In this document: positions 15,710-21,497 of the stretch, in pieces
Position numbering within the stretch: the first letter of the stretch is position 1
Layout of the letters: every line of letters begins with the position of its first letter
Origin: an uncultured Methanobrevibacter sp.
GTDB lineage: Archaea; Methanobacteriota; Methanobacteria; Methanobacteriales; Methanobacteriaceae
Direction: 5' to 3'
DNA: 21,497 nt
NCBI GenBank assembly: GCA_902795935.1
Contig: CADBMS010000056.1
Span: 1-21,497 of the forward strand
Program-made: the position numbers and the translations under genes
Notes under the pieces: generated by a model
Databases searched by the model: none
What the model was told of the DNA's origin: nothing
Seen by the model: only the letters and a program-made list of their open reading frames with translations

Positions 15710-16291
15710 TTATTTATTTTTCATTGCTTTTTCTGCTTTTTTAATTGCTTTATTACATGCTTTTTTAAAATCTTTATCCTTTTCTTTCCGCCTGGCTTTT
15801 TTAATCATAGCAATTGATTCTTCAGATGCTAAATCACCTAAAGAATAAACACCAGCTAATCTCACACCCCAATCTTCATCATCCAATGCCTTTTGTAATG
15901 GTTCTAACGCTTTAATATCCCCTAGTTCACCTAAAGCTCTAGCTGCAACTTTTTTAACCCCCCAATCTTCATCATCCAATGCATCTATAAAGTAATCTAC
16001 TGATTTAGGACTGCCTATTTTTTTAATCGCTCCTAAAATGTAACGTTTTATTTCTCCATCTTTTTCAGCCTTTGCTGCTTCAATTAATGGATCAATTGCC
16101 ACATCCCCAATATTTCCTAATGCTTGTGATGAATTAAATCTTACTTGTGAATTTTCATCTGATAAAGCAATAATTAATGGATTTATGATTGTTTCATCAT
16201 CTTTAATTTCTGCTAAACTCTCTGCTGCAGCTTTACGTATATTTACATCATCATCAGTTAATTGTTTTATTAATTCTTGAGTGTTAGTCAT
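15710..16291 (-). CDS. HEAT-repeat protein (PBS-lyase type)
   Basis: About 193 residues made of roughly six HEAT-like repeats of about 31 residues with the signature 'R-x-A-A-x-x-L-G-x-(I/L)-x-D' (for example 'KKVAARALGELGD' and 'RLAGVYSLGDLAS'), ending in a Lys-rich tail. Such proteins are scaffolds; in bacteria and archaea some bind bilin lyase partners, electron carriers or chaperones, but here no partner is evident. I choose ATG at 16291 because GGTGA (16301-16297) lies 5 nt before it. Upstream in-frame TTG and GTG codons fall inside that ribosome-binding site. Two adjacent repeats share a 23-nt identical stretch, suggesting recent duplication or conversion. Confidence 0.88.
   Translation of the reverse strand: MTNTQELIKQLTDDDVNIRKAAAESLAEIKDDETIINPLIIALSDENSQVRFNSSQALGNIGDVAIDPLIEAAKAEKDGEIKRYILGAIKKIGSPKSVDYFIDALDDEDWGVKKVAARALGELGDIKALEPLQKALDDEDWGVRLAGVYSLGDLASEESIAMIKKARRKEKDKDFKKACNKAIKKAEKAMKNK
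15867..15982. repeat. Two 23-nt identical copies one HEAT repeat apart
   Basis: The segments 15867-15889 and 15960-15982 are identical over 23 nt and spaced 93 nt, exactly 31 codons. They encode the same 'LDDEDWGV' stretch in consecutive HEAT repeats. Codon-level identity in an AT-rich gene is more than protein selection requires. Confidence 0.85.
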
Positions 16292-16364
16292 TAATTTCAC
16301 CAATTTATTAAAAATAAAGTTAAAATAATAATCTTTTATATTTATAACTTAATATTATTAAAAT

Positions 16365-16382
16365 AAATACTTAAGAGTATTT
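16365..16382. promoter_or_regulatory. Perfect inverted repeat in a divergent spacer
   Basis: AAATACT-TAAG-AGTATTT forms a 7-bp perfect inverted repeat with a 4-nt centre, in the 221-nt spacer between the HEAT gene (minus) and the phosphoesterase gene (plus). It could be an operator half-site pair; at this AT content chance is not excluded. Nothing else clear lies in the spacer. Confidence 0.25.
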
Positions 16383-16512
16383 AAAATTTTTTATAGCTCA
16401 TCATTTTTCTAAAAGCTTAAGTTTTTATGAATAACCTAGACTTAAAAATATTAAAATTTGAAAAACAAGTTAACTATTAATACTGAAAATTTAAAACAGA
16501 GCTGATTTGCAT

Positions 16513-17250
16513 ATGCAATATACAAAAATTATTGATAATATAAATATTATTGATTTAGGCATAAAAATTGATGATTATCTTATAATATCTGATTTACATT
16601 TAGGTTATGAAGAATCTTTAAATAAAGAAGGAATTATGATTCCCAAATTCCAATATAATAAAATTTTAGATAGGCTTAGTGAAATTCAAATTGAAAGTGC
16701 ATGCACTAAAATCATTATTAATGGTGATTTAAAACATGAATTCGGAAAAATAAGTAAACAAGAATGGATTGAAGTTAATAAATTTCTAGATTATTTAACT
16801 AATGAATTTTTAGAAGTTATATTAATTAAAGGAAATCATGACAATTTTACAAATATTATTAGTGAAAAGAAAAATTTAAAGTTATGTGATTCTTATTTAA
16901 TTAACGATAAAATACTCTGCATACATGGACATAAACTAATAAAATTGGAAACTAATGTAGAATATTTAATTATTGGACATGAACATCCTTGTATTGGATT
17001 ACGTAGTGGCGAACGTGTAGAAAAAATTAAAACATTCTTGTATGGCCCGTATAATGATAAAAAAATTATAGTAATGCCTTCATTTAATTTTATAAGTGAA
17101 GGATCTGATATTTTACATGAAAAATTATTATCTCCCTTTTTAAAAAAAGAAAACATTTACGACTTTGAAGTTTATGGTGTAGAGAACTTTGAAGTTTTAT
17201 TTTTTGGTAAAATAAGCAATATATTAAAAAAAAATAAAAAAAAAGTGTAA
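16513..17250 (+). CDS. SbcD/Mre11-related metallophosphoesterase, Lhr-linked
   Basis: The roughly 245-residue calcineurin-like phosphoesterase has all five metal-binding motifs: 'DLHLG' (27-31), 'GDLKHEF' (71-77), 'GNHDN' (107-111), 'HGHK' (138-141) and 'GHEH' (155-158). It belongs to the short archaeal SbcD-related group often encoded beside Lhr-type helicases, probably acting on nucleic acid. The ATG at 16513 is chosen because GAGCTGAT (16499-16506) lies 6 nt upstream; the in-frame TTG at 16507 directly abuts that site. The Lhr-type helicase is the next plus-strand gene, 576 nt on, past a minus-strand gene. Confidence 0.88.
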   Translation: MQYTKIIDNINIIDLGIKIDDYLIISDLHLGYEESLNKEGIMIPKFQYNKILDRLSEIQIESACTKIIINGDLKHEFGKISKQEWIEVNKFLDYLTNEFLEVILIKGNHDNFTNIISEKKNLKLCDSYLINDKILCIHGHKLIKLETNVEYLIIGHEHPCIGLRSGERVEKIKTFLYGPYNDKKIIVMPSFNFISEGSDILHEKLLSPFLKKENIYDFEVYGVENFEVLFFGKISNILKKNKKKV

Positions 17251-17257
17251 AAATAGA

Positions 17258-17695
17258 TTAATCAGTTGATTTATTATAGTTATCATTTTTTTCATTATTA
17301 ACAGCACAATTTGAACATTTTATTCCACTAGTTTGAACTGGTGCCCCACAAACTATACATCTTGGTATATCATTATCCGTTTTTTGCTGTTCTTTATAAT
17401 CATCATTAGTCGTATCATTAGTTTTAACTGGTTTTGTTGTTTGATTTTGTGTTTTTTCATATGTTGAATTGATTGTTTTATTAGTCGAACTATTTTTATT
17501 CACAACAATATCAGTATTGTTTTTTTTGTCAATACTTGCATAATTAGAATTATCAACAGAGTTGTTTAAATCAACAGTAGTATTATCTATTTGATTTACA
17601 ATTGGTTGTTCTTTATTATTTGAAAATGAGAATGATACCATTACTGCTAAAAAACAAATAATTGCTACTATAATTAATATTATTTTTTTATTTAT
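17258..17695 (-). CDS. Signal-anchored zinc-ribbon protein with apparent ATA start
   Basis: The frame has no ATG before residue 19, yet upstream codons from ATA at 17695-17693 encode an ideal signal-anchor, (M)NKKIILIIVAIICFLAV. A strong GGGGAGG (17704-17710) sits 8 nt before that ATA, so I infer a 145-residue protein starting there. An ATG at 17702 lies against the ribosome-binding site and gives only four codons. The middle (about 27-108) is low-complexity Asn/Thr/Lys/Asp-rich. The C-terminus has a zinc ribbon, C-x2-C ('CIVC') and C-x2-C ('CSNC'). There are nine N-x-S/T sequons. The KK before the hydrophobic stretch predicts that the tail, including the ribbon, is outside. Function unknown. 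A recent start-codon loss is the alternative, leaving a shorter product from the ATG at 17641. Confidence 0.65.
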   Translation of the reverse strand: MNKKIILIIVAIICFLAVMVSFSFSNNKEQPIVNQIDNTTVDLNNSVDNSNYASIDKKNNTDIVVNKNSSTNKTINSTYEKTQNQTTKPVKTNDTTNDDYKEQQKTDNDIPRCIVCGAPVQTSGIKCSNCAVNNEKNDNYNKSTD

Positions 17696-17703
17696 AAAAC
17701 ATT

Positions 17704-17710
17704 CCTCCCC
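17704..17710 (-). promoter_or_regulatory. Ribosome-binding site that points to the ATA start
   Basis: On the minus strand this reads GGGGAGG, one of the strongest ribosome-binding matches in the window. Eight nucleotides separate it from ATA (17695-17693). The only closer ATG (17702) is too near and hits a stop after four codons. Confidence 0.65.
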
Positions 17711-17825
17711 GTTAGTAATTCATAATATTAAAAATAAAAACTTAAAAACAGTTTTATTATTTAATAAAATATTATTATAATATGTATTTAAAATATTATT
17801 TATATTTAATTAGATTTGATATTTT

Positions 17826-20411
17826 ATGATTAGAAAACAAACAAAAAAATATTCACAAAAAGAAATTCACAAAACATTACATCCCTGGGTTAGTGAATGG
17901 TTTAATTCTAAATTTGAAAAATTCACTCCAGCCCAAGAATATGCAATAATGGATATTCATAAACAAAAAAATGTTTTAATATCTTCACCTACAGGGTCAG
18001 GTAAGACTTTAACTGCATTTTTATCCATCATTAGTGAATTAACTTCATTATCCGATGAAAATTTACTTGAAGATAAAATTTATTGTATTTATATTTCACC
18101 TTTAAAAGCATTAGACAATGATATTGAAAAGAATCTTAATGAACCTTTAGATGGCATTAATAAAATTGCATTAAAAGAAAATAAAGAATTAAATATACGT
18201 AAAGCAGTTCGTACTGGAGATACTAGCCAATATGAACGTAATAAAATGCTTAAAAAACCACCACACATTTTAATAACTACTCCTGAAACATTATCTATTT
18301 TACTGGTTGCACCTAAATTTAGAGAGAAATTATCTAACGTCAAATATGTTATCATTGATGAAATTCATTCTTTAGCAGATAATAAAAGAGGTGTGCATTT
18401 ATCACTTAGTTTAGAAAGACTTCAACATTTAATAGGAAATTATACACGTATTGGATTATCCGCCACAGTATATCCATTAGAAAAAGTGGCTAGTTTTCTT
18501 GTTGGTTATGAATATGGACAAGTGCGTGACTGTTTTATAGTTGATATTAATTATCTTAAACAATTAGATATTAAAGTTTTATGTCCTGTAGAAGATATTA
18601 TCCTCACTAATCCTGAAGAAACAAATTTAGCCATGTATGAATTATTAGATGACTTAATTCAAAAGCATGAAACTACACTTATATTTACTAATACTCGTAG
18701 TGGTACTGAAAATATTGTTTTTAATCTAAAGCGTAAATTTCCAAATCACTATGATTCAAATAATATTATGGCACATCATTCATCATTATCCAAAGAAATT
18801 AGATTTGAAACTGAAAGTAATTTAAAAGAGGGTAAATTGAAAGTTGTTGTTTCATCAACTTCACTGGAATTAGGTATTGATATTGGACATATTGACTTAG
18901 TTATATTAGTTAGTTCACCTAAATCTGTTTCTAGGGCACTACAACGTATTGGTCGTAGTGGTCACCAATTACATGAAAAATCTAAAGGTAGGATAATTGT
19001 TGTTGGTCGTGACGATTTAATTGAATGTTCTTTAATTTTAAAAAATGCTATTGAAGGTCATATTGACTCTTTAAATATTCCATGCAATTGTTTAGATGTT
19101 CTATCCCAACATATTTATGGAATGTCCATTGAAAATAAGTGGGATATTGATTATGCATTTGATGTAATTCGTAAAAGTTATTGTTATAAAGATTTATCAT
19201 CTGAAGATTATTTTAGCGTTTTAAGTTACATGGCAGGCGAATATACTTCTTTAGAAGAAAGATATGTTTATGCTAAAATTTGGGTAGATTATGATAGTAA
19301 TCAATTTGGTAAAAGAGGAAAACTTGCTAGAATGTTATATTCCACCAATATTGGTACAATACCTGATCGCAGTGCTGCTGTAGTTAAATGTGGAGGTAAA
19401 GTTGTTGGTCGTATTGAAGAAGAATTTATGGAAAAATTACAAAAAGGAGATACTTTTGTTTTAGGAGGGAATATTTATCGTTTTAATTATGCTAGAGGTA
19501 TGAGTGTTAATGTTAGTCCTGCTAATGGCCCCCCAACTATTCCTTCTTGGTTTTCAGAAGAGTTACCATTATCCTTTGATTTAAGTTTAGATATTCAAAG
19601 ATTTAGAGCTAATATGGATGGCAAATTATATTATGGTCGTTCTAAAACAGAAATTATAGAATTTATTCAAGAATACTTATATGTTGATGATAATGCAGCA
19701 AATTCTATTTTTGAATATTTCCGTGAACAATTTTTGTATGCAGAAATTCCTAGTAATCAAAGATTAGTTGTAGAATTTTATACTGGTTTTGGAGGTAGAA
19801 AGTTCGTTATATTCCATAGTTTATTTGGTAGACGAGTAAACGATGCATTATCTCGTGCAGTTGCATATATTGTAGCAAAAAAATACAAAAGAGATGTCAT
19901 GATATCAATATCAGACAATGGATTTTATCTTAGTTCTGAAGGAAAAATTAATGGTATAGAATCATTTTACGAATTAAGCTCCGAAAATTTAGAAAATACA
20001 TTAATCAATGCAATTGACAAAACTGAAACTTTAGCTAGTAGATTTAGACATTGTGCTGGAAGATCACTGATGATTCTTCGAAGATATAAAGGTCAAGATA
20101 AATCTGTTGGACGCCAACAAGTTAAAAGTAAAATTTTACTTAAATTTGTCGAAAATATGGACAATGAATTTTCTATATTAAAAGAAGCACGACGTGAAGT
20201 TATTGAAGATTATATGGACATCAAAAATGCTAAAAGAGTTCTTCAATGGATTGAAAGTGGTCAAATGGAAATAAAACAAATAAATACCAAAATCCCATCC
20301 CCTTTTGCTTTTAATTTAGTAAGTCAAGGATATTTAGATGTATTAAAATATGAAGACAGAATAGAATTTATTAAAAGAATGCATCAAGCAATTATTAATC
20401 AAATTGACTAA
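17826..20411 (+). CDS. Lhr-type superfamily 2 DNA helicase
   Basis: The 861-residue helicase shows a full set of SF2 motifs: Q-like 'FTPAQEYA' (33-40), Walker A 'SPTGSGKT' (54-61), 'SPLKALDND' (91-99), 'TTPETL' (151-156), 'DEIH' (178-181), 'LSAT' (211-214), 'FTNTRSGTEN' (287-296), 'SSTSLELGIDIG' (343-354) and 'QRIGRSGH' (373-380). The long C-terminal half matches the Lhr core, with a winged helix and the region of Lhr domain 4. Archaeal Lhr2-type helicases unwind DNA 3'-5' and act in repair or recombination. Length is right for the core without the bacterial extension. The phosphoesterase upstream is its usual neighbour. The ribosome-binding site is weak, and a TATA-like stretch about 25 nt upstream allows a leaderless mRNA. 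aLhr1 or aLhr2 was not settled. Confidence 0.93.
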   Translation: MIRKQTKKYSQKEIHKTLHPWVSEWFNSKFEKFTPAQEYAIMDIHKQKNVLISSPTGSGKTLTAFLSIISELTSLSDENLLEDKIYCIYISPLKALDNDIEKNLNEPLDGINKIALKENKELNIRKAVRTGDTSQYERNKMLKKPPHILITTPETLSILLVAPKFREKLSNVKYVIIDEIHSLADNKRGVHLSLSLERLQHLIGNYTRIGLSATVYPLEKVASFLVGYEYGQVRDCFIVDINYLKQLDIKVLCPVEDIILTNPEETNLAMYELLDDLIQKHETTLIFTNTRSGTENIVFNLKRKFPNHYDSNNIMAHHSSLSKEIRFETESNLKEGKLKVVVSSTSLELGIDIGHIDLVILVSSPKSVSRALQRIGRSGHQLHEKSKGRIIVVGRDDLIECSLILKNAIEGHIDSLNIPCNCLDVLSQHIYGMSIENKWDIDYAFDVIRKSYCYKDLSSEDYFSVLSYMAGEYTSLEERYVYAKIWVDYDSNQFGKRGKLARMLYSTNIGTIPDRSAAVVKCGGKVVGRIEEEFMEKLQKGDTFVLGGNIYRFNYARGMSVNVSPANGPPTIPSWFSEELPLSFDLSLDIQRFRANMDGKLYYGRSKTEIIEFIQEYLYVDDNAANSIFEYFREQFLYAEIPSNQRLVVEFYTGFGGRKFVIFHSLFGRRVNDALSRAVAYIVAKKYKRDVMISISDNGFYLSSEGKINGIESFYELSSENLENTLINAIDKTETLASRFRHCAGRSLMILRRYKGQDKSVGRQQVKSKILLKFVENMDNEFSILKEARREVIEDYMDIKNAKRVLQWIESGQMEIKQINTKIPSPFAFNLVSQGYLDVLKYEDRIEFIKRMHQAIINQID

Positions 20412-20583
20412 AAAGATAATATAATAGATTAGAGTACTTTACAATAACACATCATCTATATAAAATATCTAATTTTAAAATTCATTCCACAATTAATCAA
20501 TAAGCAAATATTTAATATCAACAATAAATTATTCAAAATATAACTTTCAGAATAATGAAAATTATAATATCAAATAATAAAAA

Positions 20584-21096
20584 TTATTCTTCAAATAAAG
20601 ATAAAACCGATTCAAAATCAGCTTTTAAAACCAAATAATCTTTAATATCTAAAATATCACCATATTTAAGAATTAAATCTTTTTTACTTAATTCCGGTTT
20701 AGGTTTAACAATAATTTTATTTAATAACGATTTTTTAGGCTCAATAAATAAATCTTCAACTGTACCAATAGCTACACCATTACACGAAATTACAATTTTT
20801 TTCAAAAGAGTCTTATAACTCACATTTTCAAGTTTAAGAACATCTAACGTGCTTTTAGATTCAGCAATTTTATTACTAATTTCAGAATCATCTAAATCAA
20901 GAATTATATAATCACCTAATGCAACAATATCTTCATTAGTAATAGCAAATTGTTTACGATTTAAAACAGGACCCATAGAAACCACAATTTTACTCATAAG
21001 AGATTCATTTGGTTTTAAAAAGATATTATCAACTTTACCCACTTCATGACCTTTACCATCAATAACAGTTCTACCAATAAAATCACTAGCTTTCAT
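20584..21096 (-). CDS. Tandem PRC-barrel protein
   Basis: The 170-residue protein has two PRC-barrel-like beta domains, near residues 3-70 ('GRTVIDGKGHEVGKVDNIFL' start) and 94-160 ('GVAIGTVEDLFIEP'), with a charged helix between. There is no membrane segment. PRC-barrel proteins CdpB1 and CdpB2 were recently linked to SepF and FtsZ ring function in haloarchaea; others bind RNA-processing factors. Whether this one belongs to the division group is open, though sepF lies at the other end of this window. The ATG has GAGGA 8 nt upstream. It is on the same strand as and downstream of the 5S rRNA, 300 nt apart. Confidence 0.85.
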   Translation of the reverse strand: MKASDFIGRTVIDGKGHEVGKVDNIFLKPNESLMSKIVVSMGPVLNRKQFAITNEDIVALGDYIILDLDDSEISNKIAESKSTLDVLKLENVSYKTLLKKIVISCNGVAIGTVEDLFIEPKKSLLNKIIVKPKPELSKKDLILKYGDILDIKDYLVLKADFESVLSLFEE

Positions 21097-21399
21097 ATTA
21101 AAATTCCTCAGCCAAATAATGGTTTATTATGATATTACTACTATAATTTTCTTAAGATATAAACTAAACACATATTATCATATAAAACATACAATATTAA
21201 TAAAAAATTAGCTAAAAAATCATAATTTGCTAAAGAAAAGTAAAGTTTTTCAAATATATTAAAATTAAAAATAAAATACGTTTGATATGAAAATTTAAGT
21301 AACATACAAAAATAGCATATCATAATAATTTAATCAATTCCAAAAAACATAAGTTTAATAAATTAAACAAAAATTCTGCAAAAATAATATAAATAATAA
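21097..21399. other. Spacer between the PRC-barrel gene and 5S rRNA
   Basis: About 300 nt, very AT-rich. I see no gene, repeat or clear structure. A minus-strand frame at 21141-21323 lacks a ribosome-binding site and is made of Phe/Tyr/Leu codons expected by chance. The promoter of the PRC-barrel gene probably lies in the left part. Confidence 0.6.
21376..21399 (-). terminator. T-rich terminator after 5S rRNA
   Basis: On the minus strand, T-rich sequence with a run of five T follows the 5S 3' end within 25 nt, consistent with archaeal oligo-T termination of the rRNA transcript. Confidence 0.4.

Positions 21400-21497
<98 letters not shown>

Noticed and set aside
16893..17156. Minus-strand open frame opposite the phosphoesterase gene
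   Set aside because: Antisense to the conserved metal-binding motifs, with no own start signals.
18089..18355. Minus-strand open frame inside the Lhr-type helicase gene
   Set aside because: Antisense to helicase motifs; no domain or ribosome-binding site.
21141..21323. 60-codon minus-strand frame between the PRC-barrel gene and 5S rRNA
   Set aside because: Low-complexity Phe/Tyr/Leu composition expected by chance in AT-rich DNA, and no ribosome-binding site upstream.

Overview
The window is very AT-rich archaeal DNA. The gene set (archaeal SepF, NucS/EndoMS, an Lhr-family helicase with a linked SbcD-related phosphoesterase, a ZPR1 zinc-finger protein, archaeal NadA/NadC, tRNase Z), the GGAGGT/GGTGAT-type ribosome-binding sites and the TTTATATA-like promoter boxes point to a euryarchaeal methanogen of the order Methanobacteriales. 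The low GC suggests Methanosphaera or a low-GC Methanobrevibacter. This placement is by recognition, not by database search.

Left part (1-4159). On the minus strand run a DUF1611-type protein and sepF, which abut, and then a DUF2226/PATAN-like protein cut by the window edge. Divergent from them is a Roadblock/LC7 protein, followed by a ZPR1 zinc-finger gene. Together these look like a cell-organisation or cell-division neighbourhood. A 105-bp MITE-like element lies between zpr1 and a convergent gene for an acidic protein that aligns without gaps to archaeal histones but carries N- and C-terminal extensions.

Middle part (4445-12717). nadC (minus) and nadA (plus) supply two consecutive steps of NAD synthesis and flank an rnz-mscS pair. 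Then come a YgjP-type metalloprotease, a MATE exporter and a divergent MetX-like alpha/beta hydrolase, all minus. A plus-strand pair follows: an unrecognised helical protein just upstream of nucS, the mismatch endonuclease.

Right part (12731-21497). A MoxR-type AAA ATPase and a CoxE-like VWA protein overlap by one base on the minus strand. A Nit2-like amidohydrolase runs convergently with a HEAT-repeat protein. An SbcD-related phosphoesterase and a large Lhr-type helicase lie on the plus strand, separated by a minus-strand membrane-anchored zinc-ribbon protein that appears to start at ATA. A tandem PRC-barrel protein follows, and the window ends in the 3' part of a 5S rRNA on the minus strand, probably the end of an rRNA operon.

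No CRISPR array, intact transposase gene, prophage or tRNA gene was seen. The main points for follow-up are the ATA-start zinc-ribbon protein, the extended histone-fold protein, the SepF/Roadblock/PATAN-like neighbourhood, the MITE and the unknown partner of nucS.
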